Assembly: GCF_020360975.1 (NCBI RefSeq)
Contig: NW_025408667.1
Location: 4,278,001 to 4,342,000 of the forward strand
From: Hirsutella rhossiliensis
Lineage: Eukaryota; Ascomycota; Sordariomycetes; Hypocreales; Ophiocordycipitaceae
Length of the DNA stretch: 64,000 nucleotides
Reading direction: 5' to 3'
This document shows, one piece after another, positions 12,809 through 24,236 of the stretch; the stretch's first letter is position 1; the number at the start of each line of letters is the position of its first letter. The notes beneath the pieces are model-generated. The model was not told the origin of the DNA and ran no database searches. It worked only from the letters and a program-made list of their open reading frames with translations. Both the position numbers and the translations under genes were made by a program.

Positions 12809-14689
12809 TCACCATGTGAAACTCTCCTCTGTAAAATCAACAACGCTGGCCCCCTGAACCGCTCTTACCGCACCTCGGACGTCGTCCGCCAAGCCTCCAG
12901 CTCCGCAAACGCTGACGCACATGGCCCCGATCTGCTGGCGGACCTCTTCGGCGACGAGCAAAGACACGTCGGGACGCCCGCGGGATATCTTGATCTCGGG
13001 GATGGTATTGATGCCGTATTGGTTCGTTGGGCGCGTGACGAAGACTGAAATGTGCAGCACGTCTTCGTTATGGGGTATCTGGAGGAGCGCATCTATGTAT
13101 TGGCGCACCCATTCTAACGAGTTGAGGTCGCGAACGACCCAGTTGAGCACCAGACGGCGTGTGGCGACGGTGCCGACAGCATGCCCCTCAAGGAGATGCT
13201 TGATATACGACAACTGGTGTGTTATCCCTGTAGAGCCAGCAAATAAGACAACGTGGCCGTAAGAGTCGAGATTATGATATCCTGCATATGGACCCTCGAT
13301 TGTAGCCCTAACCCGGACGCCCGTGGAACAACTGCTGGCCTTGTTGAAGAGCTTGCGAGTCACCCCCGTGTGAGCGCCAATAAGGAAGGACGCCGAGGTC
13401 GGACCATTGACTTGATCCAACTTTTCGAGGGAGCTCTCGGTCTCTGATCGGGCCAGTCCCCGGCTGTCGCCATGCTCGACCCAGGCGATGGAAAATGGAT
13501 GGCTCTCCCAGGCGTTGATACCCCAAAAGCGTATGTAGGCATGCGTGCCCGGCTTGATACTCAGATGGCGCGGGAGGTGCACCGTCACACGTGTGAGATT
13601 GCCTGGCAAAGCTTCGCAGAGGGCTGTAGTGAGGGCTCCGCCAGACCAGTTTACATAGAGAAGCCGCACCAGTCTAGCAAGGCGCTCAGCGAACCAGAGG
13701 TAGACGATGGCCATGATCCAGGGCAGCTGGGGAAGCCCGTTTTCAACATCGGCTGAAGCACAGTGAATCCAGGTGGTGGCGAAGGCGGTGGCTGCGAGGA
13801 GAATATGAATGTCGACAAAGGTTTCGTAAAAGGCATGTCGTATGGGTGAAAACGACAACAAGAGCAGGAAAAGCATGGCGACTGCTCCGACGGTGCCAGA
13901 CGTGGCGAACGTAGTGCTGGTGATAATCTTGCACACGAGACCCCAGCCGCCATCGGCAACAACGGGGATAATCCAACACATAGTATGGATTAGGACCTGG
14001 GCGACCACAATGCGACCCAGCCATCTGTGGAGTAGGTTGAATGTATCGAAGCTGATCTTGAGAATGGGTATTAGGGGATTGTTGCGGCCGGCTAAGATGA
14101 CGAGTGGTACCATGTTGGCAACCGCCAGGGTCCCAGAGCGGCCTCGTAGCTCGGCAAGAACAGCATATCGATTAGGGTTGGACAGCTTCAGGTCGAGCAT
14201 GGAGGCAACATTAGAGGCCAGGTAGAGGACGATCAGTATGATGAATAGTCGAGAAGGCAGCGTGCCCAAGCCCAGCCGAAACGGGCTGTTATGTCGCTTC
14301 TTCCAAAGGGGTGCGTAGAGCAAGTGCTTCTTGAGCCCGGGCACCCATCTCCACTGAGAAGTCTTCCAGTATGCTTGTTCTTCGTAGTATTGGTCTTCTC
14401 GCGGTCTCGACATGGCCGACACTTGTCGCAGCTTGGCCCATATTGTTTCTGATATGCGTATGACGAGGATGAGGAGAGCGAGGATGCCCAGGCTCCACCA
14501 CATAATGTCTGCGCAGCGCATGTTGGTCGGTCCATCGACGCCATTCAACGCCGTATAATATGGCGTGATTGTTGATTCCGACTTCGTCTCTGAGTCTGTC
14601 CTTCCTACTATTGTGAAGTCCGGCGGAGACGTTTGCGTCGGCACTCGATGTAGAGCTTCGACACTGGCGGTCCGGCGCTGGAGACCCAT
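12809..14689 (-). CDS. Ferric-chelate reductase / FRE-family transmembrane oxidoreductase
   Basis: A single 626-residue frame. An N-terminal hydrophobic segment (about residues 60-80) precedes a ferric_reduct-like heme domain with several membrane helices (about 150-310) that carries paired histidines for b-type hemes (DTFNLLHRWLGR, QVLIHTMCW, FVDIHILLA, TTWIHC). A FAD-binding domain follows (PGTHAYIRFWG, WESHPFSIA), then a NAD(P)H-binding domain (VVLFAGSTGITHQLSYIKHL; CVSVCGAGGLADDVR). This is the order of fungal plasma-membrane metalloreductases that reduce Fe(III) or Cu(II) outside the cell before uptake. The start ATG at 14687-14689 gives a normal length for a short N-terminus version. 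There is no clear signal peptide, so an upstream exon is possible. The usual GHPF motif reads SHPF here. Confidence 0.85.
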   Translation of the reverse strand: MGLQRRTASVEALHRVPTQTSPPDFTIVGRTDSETKSESTITPYYTALNGVDGPTNMRCADIMWWSLGILALLILVIRISETIWAKLRQVSAMSRPREDQYYEEQAYWKTSQWRWVPGLKKHLLYAPLWKKRHNSPFRLGLGTLPSRLFIILIVLYLASNVASMLDLKLSNPNRYAVLAELRGRSGTLAVANMVPLVILAGRNNPLIPILKISFDTFNLLHRWLGRIVVAQVLIHTMCWIIPVVADGGWGLVCKIITSTTFATSGTVGAVAMLFLLLLSFSPIRHAFYETFVDIHILLAATAFATTWIHCASADVENGLPQLPWIMAIVYLWFAERLARLVRLLYVNWSGGALTTALCEALPGNLTRVTVHLPRHLSIKPGTHAYIRFWGINAWESHPFSIAWVEHGDSRGLARSETESSLEKLDQVNGPTSASFLIGAHTGVTRKLFNKASSCSTGVRVRATIEGPYAGYHNLDSYGHVVLFAGSTGITHQLSYIKHLLEGHAVGTVATRRLVLNWVVRDLNSLEWVRQYIDALLQIPHNEDVLHISVFVTRPTNQYGINTIPEIKISRGRPDVSLLVAEEVRQQIGAMCVSVCGAGGLADDVRGAVRAVQGASVVDFTEESFTW

Positions 14690-16189
14690 TTCGGCCTTGA
14701 GCAGTTCGGCGCTCGTTGGAAAATAGTCGATACATGAGAGAGGCAGGATAGACGAACCTGACTGCAGGGAAAGGGAGCGCAGATAATCAAGCTACTTATC
14801 ATACATGCATCTTCAAGGCGGCGTCTAAGCGATTAGTAGAGGCTACACAGAGTGGACTAGCGGGCGATGCGGCATGCGGCATTGCTCGTTGCCGGCCGTT
14901 AGAAGACTCAAAGAGTCTCACAGCCTCAGCCTGAAGCCATTTTCCCGGCCACCTCCCGCCTCTCGCTTGTTGCGCTTTGTTCCATACACAGGCCCGAGAA
15001 ATGACGGTCTTAAAGCGGTCCAGAAAGGTTATCAAGATGCGATTGTCCTAGCCCTCCAGTGTTGATCTACGCAACTCTCGTCCGGTCCTCTTCCGATGCG
15101 GATGCCCAAAGCAAATCGCCCGCTATTTCGTCGAGAGTTGCAGAGCAGCCCGATGTCATTAAAGACGGCCGGCCTCGATCTGGCCTAGACCCGCCCGGAA
15201 GACGCAGATGCCGGCGAGGCGGTATTCTAGATGGGCGTTGGCTTCTGGGACAGTAGCGTGAGCGCCACCATTCCTGCGGAGCGGGAGGACGGATGTGTCG
15301 CAAATGCGCCGTTCTTGCGATCTTTTTCGGGACCATCGGGACAAATTGACCTTTGTCTCCTGGTAACGTAAAGTATAAAGGAGAACATGACGGGGACTTG
15401 TATTAGCATTGTAAGGAATATTGCGCCGAAAAGTCGAAATCAACACATCTCCCCATACTCATGTAGCAGGCAGTATGGCAGCATTACAGCCCGAGTCAAT
15501 TGGGTAACGTGAATCACTCCGTGTGGTGGATGGCAGATATTACCCTGCATCTGCAGCTCAACATAAGCCGCTCTTTTATTGTAACCGCTGTCTATCGGTT
15601 GAGAAGTGGCTCACTGAAGCCAGAGAGACGACCGACTTACATGGGTATAGAATAACCCGGCAGTAGCAACGAAGACCACTTTGTTATTCTGCCAGTCGGA
15701 CCGTACGAACACGGTCGGATTGAAGCTGATCCTGAGGGTGAATCGGGGAAAATGAGACTGTCTGGTAGGTTATCACGTGTATCTCATGTCCGCCACTCCG
15801 ATGTTGGTCGTGACTGCAGCATGACGCATGGTTGGACCGTCATGTCCTGGACGGGAGATCGATGAACTCGTCCAAGTCCGGACGAACTCCATCAAGCTAG
15901 TTGAGGATGTTGTCCGAAGGTCAAGGCTTCAAAAACATCTCACTGGCATATCTTTAAAGTTGAAATGAGTAGCTACTCGATAGAGCAGAAGCATGGACCT
16001 CGCCTTGGATGTAGAAACAACTGCGGTCGTTGTTGGGCAAACATTTTATGCAATAATTATCCGTTTATTTGACCCCAGGTTTCTCTGGTAGGGTGCTGAG
16101 GCTTGTCTCTTACTCGAGGGGGTGACTCTCGAGTACAACGTTTGTAGAGAAAGCTGAGTCGCCTCACAGGCAGATGCGATCACATATAC
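14690..16189. other. Intergenic, no gene recognised
   Basis: About 1.5 kb between the reductase start and the small secreted protein. Several short overlapping frames exist on both strands (15.07-15.45 kb), none with motifs or splice signals that convinced me. It probably includes the reductase promoter near 14.7-15.1 kb. Confidence 0.4.
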
Positions 16190-16469
16190 TCAGCGGCAGC
16201 AGTAGACCTTGGCTCCCCTCCAGCAGTTCAGCTTCTCGCGCTGAATTTGCCTCCATCCAGAAGGACATCGACCGCTGCAAAAGGGCGCGGTTCCAAACCA
16301 ATCGCAACGCCTGCGAACGCTGTTCTCGGCCGGCGTATCTATTCAGCAATTGGTCAGTCAGACCCAGAGACGACGAATTCCTCAAAGAGGCCAGGCAGAG
16401 AATTGCCAACTCACCAACAGCGGCAGCCGAGGCCGCGGTGATGATGGCGAGAATGACTTTGAAATGCAT
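16190..16469 (-). CDS. Small secreted cysteine-rich peptide, two exons
   Basis: Exon 1 is 16415-16469 and exon 2 is 16190-16338; the intron (76 nt) has GTGAGT, a CTGAC branch and an AATAG acceptor. The product is 67 residues: a signal peptide of about 17 residues, a short pro-segment, a tribasic RRR at 27-29 that could be a Kex2-type processing site, then a compact domain with six cysteines (CDWFGTAPFCSGRC, C57, and a terminal YCCR). Processing after RRR would release a peptide starting at C30. This layout fits effector-like or antimicrobial peptides. Function is inferred only from size, secretion and cysteine pattern. The unspliced frame would run to 16164 but loses the cysteines. Confidence 0.7.
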
Positions 16470-18600
16470 TTCTATTTGCGACCTTCAGTACAAGTGCCTC
16501 ATAAGTGGTCGACTGCTGACTGCGGTGGTAGATAACTGTGATAATATTCGATGGATGTAAATGTGGTGCGAGATGGAACTCAAAGATCGGCCTCACCCAG
16601 CAGTTTCGACGAGGCCTTATATATACCGAGCAACTCGACGAGCGGGGTGCAGAATCATGCTTAAAATAAGCATATCCAGCGATTGATCTCGTCGTAAGGT
16701 CTAGAAGCGCAAGGTCCATGTTGACAGTGATCTCACCCAAGCCAATAGATGCTTGCTTTGTTGCTGGTGTCCTCTTGGCAAGCCCAGCTCGAGCACGCTA
16801 CCACCAGCCACAGATGCTAGAGCATGCACTCTTGTTTCTCTAGGCCTATTAGCTTTCGCAAACAGCCACTTTCTTCTTGTTTCCCGGGCACAAGGCCGAG
16901 GTCTAGAGGCTCTGGCCGTCGGACTATTCGCCCTTGTTTTGCTTGCTGGCCGTGTCACTGGCCGAAGTCTTGATGCCTCAGCCGTCGAGCCTGTATCGGC
17001 CCCGCCGCAGGCTGGCGCATGGCAAGCCTAGCAGATAGCGTTATCGACTTTGGTATTAGCCATGGTTCAAAAGCCGAGTCCATCAGCCAAAGGTATCGTG
17101 TCTCTCAGCTCTATTTATGAAGCCAAGGCGATATCGTTACGATAGCTGCGAAAACCAGGATCAGCAGATACACATGGGGCAGCTTCTAGCATCACCGAGG
17201 GCATAGACTATTTACGGGGCCAACCGAAAACGAGATGGCTCGCGTTTATGCTCCTGCGTCCCGGGAAAAAGTAAAGCTCCTGCAAGCGGCTCGAGCGCAT
17301 GACTGCTATATATAGATTGGCAACAATCGTCCATGTTGGCGCCACTCACCACCTAGTCTGCAGTCATGGCTCCTGTAAAACAAACCATATACGGGCGAGC
17401 AAGCATTTAGCCATCCCTCGAGTCTATCGAACGTTTGTTTTCCCCTCAAGCGAATGCTGCCGACAGAGGCGTCTCGGCTTGACAGAGTCATGAAGTGAAA
17501 ATACCAGAGCAACCACCAGTGCGACAAGTGACTCACAGAGTCGCTTGCTTCCTTGATGATCAGATGATCCAGACTGAAAAGACGTTAGACACTCCGGTTA
17601 CCCTTAGCCGTGTGTTGCGTGTGCTTTAGGGGTGTGCCCTCGTCCCCTTCAAACTACCAGGGATTGCCATTCTGGACATGAAGAGAACCACACTTATGAT
17701 AGCGGTAGTAAAGCAGACTATAAGAAAGACTGCTCCCACGGATAGCTGCCACTCGATGTCCAGCCGCTGCCTTAAATCTTAGCTAGCAACCTGCCAGCTG
17801 CGACTAAACCAAGCCAGATGTTCGGGGTATTGAGACTCATGGAAGCGTGCAGGTAAGAAGGATGCCGCCAGCTGAGCTCAGCCGCACTTGGAGCATATTC
17901 CGTCCTTCCAACCATCGCACATGGCTCCATCTTCTTGAGGGATTATCCCGGTTGGCCTGCTGAGATGGTGTGCCGCAGTGGAGATGGACTCACTTCCGCG
18001 ACCAGGCTTCGCGACCGGGTGTCCAGGCCTATTCTGACCTGGTCACAAGTAATAGTCTTGGTCACCCAGGTGCACAATGAAGAGCAATGGGGAGAATTGG
18101 GAAATGGGAATGCCGCACAAGAGCCAGTCACACACCACGGCCGCACGCAGGTGAAGGCCTTGCGAGTGATTGTAGCGCAGTGGCTCCTTCGTACAGCATG
18201 AGTATCCGATAGACCAGAGGGTTTCGGTGCAGTATCACGTCAGTAAGCCATGTGACTCTCCGTTGTTAATGAGGGGACAGGCAAGACTTTCCGCCTTTCA
18301 GGCAGCCAGAGGGACTTTTGGCCATTCAATCATGCAACTCAAACCTGCAGTCAGACGTACCCAACTCATTTCTCAAGTTGACAAGTCCAGCCTCAACGAA
18401 ACAAGTCCCAGTCCCACTCGACCTTCCCTGAACCCCCATCGCCCTCGTTATGACTATCGTCGCCGCTGAAAGAAGGCATGTGTCTTGAAATGGCCGTTCA
18501 GCGAGCCTTGCCTCGGAACTCGAGGCCAGATGCGGTCGATGAAAAGTTCTACTGCAGAAAAGAGTGGTGCTCGCGCAACATGCCCTTGAATGCCGGCTTA
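16470..18600. other. Intergenic, no gene recognised
   Basis: About 2.1 kb. A TATA-like run lies near 16617-16630, upstream of the secreted peptide on its strand. A 92-codon plus frame at 16753-17031 is hydrophobic in places but has no recognisable domain or splice context. I see no RNA gene. Confidence 0.35.
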
Positions 18601-18852
18601 TTACTTTCCATTGCCTGTCGCCGGGGCAGAGCCGCCGGCCTTTGTCGCGGCATCGTCTTGGTACTTGTCCATCTTCATGTATCCTCGAGTCAAGGCCCGC
18701 CCCTCCTGGCGGTCGCCCTCCTTGTAGATGCTGAGCTGGTGAGCAGCCAGGAATTTGAACTCGTTTCCGTAACCTGATTCCTTGAACCACTGCTTCTCCT
18801 CAGCGGTGAGGGGCTTTTCGTCATCGACGTGGACAGAGGAGTCCTTGGCCAT
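18601..18852 (-). CDS. Small conserved-type hypothetical protein (83 aa)
   Basis: Short single-exon frame with a real ATG (18850-18852) and TAA stop. The sequence has no signal peptide or membrane segment. The middle is charged and aromatic (LTAEEKQWFKESGYGNEF, then FLAAHQLSIYKEGDR and GRALTRGYMKMD), a layout I associate with a small family of uncharacterised fungal cytosolic proteins. The C-terminus is low-complexity Ala/Gly. A TATA-like stretch about 110 bp upstream (near 18960-18975) supports transcription. Function unknown. Confidence 0.6.
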   Translation of the reverse strand: MAKDSSVHVDDEKPLTAEEKQWFKESGYGNEFKFLAAHQLSIYKEGDRQEGRALTRGYMKMDKYQDDAATKAGGSAPATGNGK

Positions 18853-19441
18853 GATGAGGGTTTGCGAACGTAGAGTGAGGGGTTTGATATCGTTGTCCGA
18901 GTAATGCTTGTGGCGAGACTGAATGTGACAAAAAGTGTGAGAGATAACGGGACTCTCCCGATATGCCTATATATGTATTCGAGCACCGAGGAGAAAGGGG
19001 CCCGCCCACAGAGGGTAACCAGAGATTTCAAGGTTCGCGGCTAGTTACATGCGATATACCTTAGGCGGCATCGCCGCCAGTGTGATGAGAATTGCATAGG
19101 AAGGGTTCTTTATTTAATGGCGCATAGCGGTGAACACGGGACCCTACAGCTTTAAGCCCGGGGGGGTTGGAATCGGCGACTGAGTACGTCGTGGTCATGC
19201 TCCTTTGCCTTGGCCAAATATCTCCCCGCGTCAACTCGGCATGGCTGCATACAGACCGCCGAATGGGGAGGCATTAGTACAGTAAGTTGTATCACACGGC
19301 TTGACCGCCTTCAGGACACACTTCGGGTCCCTGGTTTCCTAGCCCCGGGAACTGGGAACCATGGAAGGTCAGGAACGGCTGGTCCTGCGACATTTGTAGT
19401 GAATGCCATGGCCCGAACCAGTCCAGTCCGACCACGTCACG
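18853..19441. other. Intergenic between small hypothetical gene and RAM2-type gene
   Basis: Holds the promoter of the 18601-18852 gene and the 3' flank of the prenyltransferase gene. A 130-codon plus-strand frame here overlaps the RAM2 gene antisense and looks like a shadow. Confidence 0.4.
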
Positions 19442-20519
19442 TCAAGCCGCCCGCTCAAGCTCGGCAGCCCGGTACTTCCAGTATCCTTCCCGTACAGGGT
19501 CCCACCTCTCAGAGAGCCTCTGCAGACATAACTTGGCCTTTTCATTGTCTCCCTTTTCGCGGTAGGCGTCGGCGAGCAAGTCAAGAGCATGAGAGCTCTT
19601 GACCGTCTCGCTGTCCTGGCCGAGACCGGAAACAAACTGCGAAGAAAACTCTTCCATAGTAGCAAGACCGCGTCCACCCTTGGCCATGACGCCACGGAGA
19701 TAGTTCCACCCCGACTGATTCTGCGGCGCGATGAGTATCTTGTCCTTGGCGTAGACCACTTCCCTGTCAACAATCGAATCGGGGACTTTGGGGTCATGCG
19801 CCGTGGGGGGCAGGTCGGCGGTCGATACCCGGGGGTCGGAGAAGACGACAAAAAAGCGGTGCGCCCATGCCGAGTTGTTGCGCACATCGTCTTCGATCAT
19901 GTTTTGCGTCGAGCCGAGCTCGTTGGGGGTCCAAAGCCCCAGTTTCCCAACAAGGTACTGGCGATATGACCAAACGTGGTAGTTTTTGGTGTCCTCGGCC
20001 AGTATGGCGGTGATAAAGTCCATCTCAGACTTGCCCAACCTCTTGACAGCTTCGTCGTCAGATGCTATGACCGGGTAGTAATGGTCCATGAGGAGTTGGC
20101 GATGATGCCATATCTGATAGTTTTTCAGATGCGACATGGCCACCTCGTTGAGCCACTGGATCTCTTCGGGAATAGACTGACCCAGCGCGGAAATAATCTT
20201 GAAGCGGTACAGCCAGACGGTGTAGTGAGCTGGGTTCATTGTGATGACGTGCTCTGTCAGACGCAGGCAGCGAGGGGAGCATTCCTCGACGGCCATGACG
20301 GCGCGCAAGTAGGACACGGCTGTGCTCGAGGTCAGAACGGACTAAAGCGTGGAATTGGTCGGGGGCTGGCTCACCCTCGGCATAGTCGTCAGGATAGGCA
20401 ATCTTGGCGAGAGCATCCTCGGGCTCGTTCTGGGGAATGGGAATCACGTCGTCCCATTCGGGGTCGTTGGCCAGTGGGCCGGTGATTTCACCGTAGAGAT
20501 CCCTCTTCAAGGCTGCCAT
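19442..20519 (-). CDS. RAM2: Protein farnesyltransferase / geranylgeranyltransferase type I alpha subunit
   Basis: Exon 1 20375-20519, intron 20320-20374 (55 nt, GTGAGC, CTGAC branch, CACAG), exon 2 19442-20319; 340 residues, the usual size. It contains successive PPTA repeats with their Trp-rich helices: NPAHYTVWLYRFKII, NYQIWHHRQLLMDH, NYHVWSYRQYLV, NNSAWAHRFFVV and NQSGWNYLRGVM. The alpha subunit pairs with the beta subunits of FTase and GGTase-I to prenylate CaaX proteins such as Ras, Rho and a-factor-like pheromone precursors. The start at 20519 has a good context (ATCAACATGG) and begins as family members do. The same frame stays open upstream to an ATG at 21078-21080, which would add 187 residues (see findings). 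Confidence 0.85.
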
Positions 20520-21080
20520 GTTGATTCTCCTCGTCTTCTCGTCGTCTATTTCCGCCGAAGGGACGTCGGTGCCGTTGTTGCGCGCAAGCCGTCTCTTCGT
20601 GAGAAAATGGCGATGCAGAATGTCCAAGGCCGTCAGCCTGGCGTGCTTGAGGCTGCGTTGTTCAAAGTCGTCGAGCTTGTACGATGCAAAATCGCGACCG
20701 CTCCTGTCCTTGCCCCAGCTATAGTCTTTGCGAAGGCGACGAACGGGGAGGGCGTCCTTGGAGACTTGTTTCCAGAAGTCGCGTTCCGTCTTGGTCGACA
20801 GCGACACTGCGTGCTGGGCGACGGGCAGGATCAGGCGGGAATGCACGTATGTCTTCTTCTCGGCTGGCGTGAGACCCGACAGCCCGACGTCTTGGAACCT
20901 TTCCTCGACGGGGTTGGTTTGATGGAATCGGCGTCGGGCGCGCTCGCCGAGGGTGTCGAGGGTAGGCTCCGGAGCCGTGGGAATACCACCGTCAGCCTGG
21001 GCAGAGGGGTGACGAGGGCCTCGGGGACCACCAGACAGGGCGTTGTTGGCTGGCGCGCTGCCTTTTGGCTTGGGCGGCAT
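20520..21080 (-). other. Open frame fused in phase upstream of RAM2
   Basis: The minus frame continues without a stop for 187 codons above the RAM2 start, beginning at a well-placed ATG (21078-21080, AACAATGCC) and encoding a basic, charged sequence (for example RRRFHQTNPVEERFQDVGL, LRKDYSWGKDRSGRDF, LKHARLTALDILHRHF). It could be a long N-terminal extension, a separate gene whose exon happens to stay open, or a read-through fusion. I do not recognise a domain. The codon usage and balanced composition look coding rather than random. Confidence 0.4.
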
Positions 21081-21350
21081 TGTTGGAGCAGAGTGCTGGT
21101 GCTGGTGGTGGGTGGTGGAGGGGAGGGAAGAAAGCAGGGCCGATGGCATTGTTCTCGCAACGACCCCACCGTTTATCCGGGCCTCTAGCTGCACATGCTT
21201 AGCCCACCAACAAACAGACAGACTGGGCACGATGATTTGAGGCAAAAACGTGTCTACTAAGCTCTCCGTGTTTGCGCCGTTGGCGCGGGGTATCTGCTGT
21301 TGATTCCGTCCGTCACAAACCCGCCACATCTGTCCGGCATGCCCATGGAT

Positions 21351-21913
21351 TCATAGAGCGCGAAAGTTTTGCGACATGATGAGCCACCGCTTGATGCCGC
21401 GTGGGGGATTCCTCGCCATGGAGTCCCAGTTGGGGACCAGGACAAATGTCTCGTTGAACATCTTTTGCGGCGCGTCGCGGCCCTTGCCAAACTGAACCTT
21501 GCCCATGGTGGTGACGGCGATGCTCATCCGACCCCCGTTCCTCTCCACCTTTGCTTCCTCGTGGATCTTGTCTGGGGCGTTGTAGGCCGACGACGGATTG
21601 ATGACGTGCGCATCCAGCGACTCTATCTCGTAGCGCACGCCGGGGCCTTGGGCGTCGAGGAGCGACGAGTAGTCGTCCGGCGTGGCCACGACCTTGCCGT
21701 TGATGGAGATGTCGGCCGTGGTTGAGTGGCGCGCAGACGAGTTGATGTAAAAGGGCTGCAGCGTCGAGCGGTTGTTGAGGGCTTGGTAATAGTGGTTGAC
21801 AAACGTCTCGGCCGCTGCAGCGACGTGCATAAGCCAGGCTCGCTTCACGGGGGTGGTGCGCACGAACCTTCGCTCGACACCCTGACCTCGGTGTCGGTGT
21901 CGGGAGGCGCCAT
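21351..21913 (-). CDS. NTF2-like mRNA export factor, Mtr2 type
   Basis: Exon 1 21868-21913 (ATG at 21911-21913), intron 21815-21867 (53 nt, GTTCGT...CTGCAG), exon 2 21351-21814; 169 residues. The spliced start reads MAPPDTDTEVRVSSE and continues AETFVNHYYQALNN, the first helix of the NTF2 fold. Later blocks DISINGKVV, ETFVLVPNWDSM and the C-terminal WLIMSQNFRAL match the ascomycete Mtr2 family. Mtr2 dimerises with Mex67 to carry mRNA and ribosomal subunits through nuclear pores. An unspliced frame beginning at a GTG (21863) is not credible in a eukaryote. It is divergent from the MetRS gene with only 232 bp between starts, so the two may share a promoter. Confidence 0.8.
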
Positions 21914-22145
21914 GCCGACTCTACTCTCCGGCTGGCGGTGACTCGAGGCTTGAGGACGCGGGTTTGCGATGCAGCAGAGGAGCTGGGGCGAGTCGGACTT
22001 CAGGCCTCTCTTCTGTTGATCGAGCACAGTTATCGCACGGCAGATCTTGGCACTGTGCCGACAATCTTGTCCAGGCGCAGAAAATCCCAATCCACGATCT
22101 GCTCGACAGCTTCAAGGTCGCCATCGAATCGAGCCTCGGTCCGCC

Positions 22146-24236
22146 ATGCGGTCAGTCGCATCGCACGCTCTCCGGGCGATACCGCGTGCGCGGCCCAGCT
22201 GGACGTGTCCGGGCTGTCGGCCGCGCACCGTGCGCTGGAGCAGCTCCGACAGCTCTCCTGCGAAGCCATACTACATCACGACTCCCATCTTTTACGTCAA
22301 TGCCTGTATGCATCTTGAACCAAGCACTCCTCGGCTGTCTTGCTCGCCTGCTGACCCGCGGGCCAACAGCTCCCCATGTCGGGCACTTGTACTCCATGGT
22401 CCTGGCCGACGTGCTGAAGCGATGGCAGCAGATCAACGGCAGGCAAGCCGTCCTGTGCACCGGCACCGACGAACACGGCATGAAGATACAGAAAGCCGCG
22501 GCAAAGGAGGGCATGCAGCCCAGGGAGTTCTGCGACTTCAACTCCAGCAAGTTCAGGGCCCTGGCTGCATCGGCAGACGTCCAGCACGACTTCTTCCTCC
22601 GCACCACCGACGACCAACACAAGGAGGCTGTCCAGCGCTTCTGGCTGCAGCTCAAGCACAGTCTCCCCGAAGACAGGGGCCTGTACAAGGGCACCCACAA
22701 AGGGTGGTACTGCGTCGACGACGAGTGCTTCTATCCCGCCGACATGGTCCAGGCCAGCATGGTGCCGCAGACGGGGAGAAAAATCATGGTCAACGTCGAG
22801 ACGGAAAACGAGGTCGAATGGGTCGAGGAGGAGACTTGGTTCTTCCCCTTGGCCAAGTACAAGGGCGCCCTGCTCGAGTTTTACGACGCGAACCCCGACT
22901 GGATCACCCCGGCGCACAAGATGAAGGAAGTGCGCCACTGGGTCGAGAACCACCTCGAGGACCTGTCCATCACCCGCCCAGCGTCGCGCCTCGGCTGGGG
23001 CATTCCCGACCCGGAGGACGACGAGCAGACCATTTACGTCTGGGTCGACGCGCTCATCAACTACATCACCAACGCCGGCTACGGGACCAAGTGGCACACG
23101 GCCAAGGAGGACATGGGCCTGTGGCCGGCTGACTTGCAGGTCATTGGCAAAGACATTCTCCGCTTCCACGGTGTCTACTGGCCCGCGCTGCTCATGGCCA
23201 TGGGGCTCCCGCTGCCCAAGAAGATTCTCTGCCACAGCCACTGGACCATGTCGAACCGCAAAATGTCAAAGTCGCTCGGTAATGTCGTCAACCCCTTTTT
23301 CGCCATGCAGCGGTGGGACACGGACCCGCTGCGCTACTTTTTGATGCGCAGCAGCAACTTCAGCAAGGACATGAGCTACTCCAACCAGCTCATCGGGCCC
23401 GTATACGTCAAAGAGCTGCAGGCCAATCTGGGCAACCTGTTCTACAGGATTGCCAGGCCCAAGGTGACGGGCAAGTGGTCGACGCTCGAGGCCGTCTCGG
23501 CATACCGAGACGGTGCCTTTGATGAACTGCTGGAATTTGAGAACAAGGACAGCGTGGGACAGCTCTACTTTAGGCTGGGGTCTTACCTCGAGAAGACGAC
23601 GTGGGCGTTTAGCGCCGAGATGGACAAGTTGAACACGGGCGGCGCCATTCGAGAAGTGTTTGAGCTGCTTCGAGAGGTAAGGAGTCGGTGTCGAGAGGCC
23701 GAGCTGCGCCCCTGTTAACGCATACGTGCCTGCAGACAAACCGCTACATTTCCGACACGGCGCCGTGGGACCTGGTCAAGGGTGCCGACCCCAAAGCACG
23801 CACGCTCCTGCACTGGGTCATCTTCAACGGTGCCGAGGCGTTGCGAATTGCGGCCATTCTGCTACAGCCCGTCATGCCGACCAAGGCAGCCGTGCTTCTC
23901 GACGAGCTCGGGGTCAAGGCGGAGAGGCGGACGGTCGAGTACGCGCATATGGGCAAGGACACAGAGTACGGGACGTCGGCCAAGCCCGACGCGGACGGGG
24001 GCAGGATCAAGAAATGGGACACGGTCTTCCCGCCGACGCCAAACGAGAATGACTCGGATGCGCAGGTGGTGGAGAATCTGAGGGCGTTGCTGCACCACAA
24101 GACGAGGAACAAGATGAACCAGATGGCCGAGATGCTTGCCATGGAGTCGCGGATGGGCGAAGAGGAGGTGCAGAAGCTGCTGCTGCAGACGTACGGACCC
24201 AAGGATGACTCGACGCCCGCAGAGGGTAGCATGTAG
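22146..24236 (+). CDS. MSM1: Mitochondrial methionyl-tRNA synthetase
   Basis: Three exons: 22146-22305, 22370-23676, 23736-24236; introns of 64 and 59 nt with consensus sites; 655 residues. The N-terminus is Arg/Ser-rich and lacks acidic residues (RSVASHALRAIPRARPSW), as in a mitochondrial presequence. The class I HIGH signature appears as PHVGH, created by joining exons 1 and 2 right after YITTPIFYVNA. The KMSKS loop is intact (NRKMSKSLGNVVNP, about 23255-23295). The catalytic-domain sequence TGTDEHGMKIQ and WVDALINYIT are typical of MetRS. The third exon carries the anticodon-binding helical bundle (RYISDTAPWDLVK). The enzyme charges mitochondrial tRNA-Met. Confidence 0.93.

Noticed and set aside
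22047..23241. A 361-codon plus frame and a 314-codon minus frame inside the MetRS gene
   Set aside because: Both are Gln/Arg- or Val/Leu-rich shadows of the MetRS exons, which carry the intact HIGH and KMSKS motifs.
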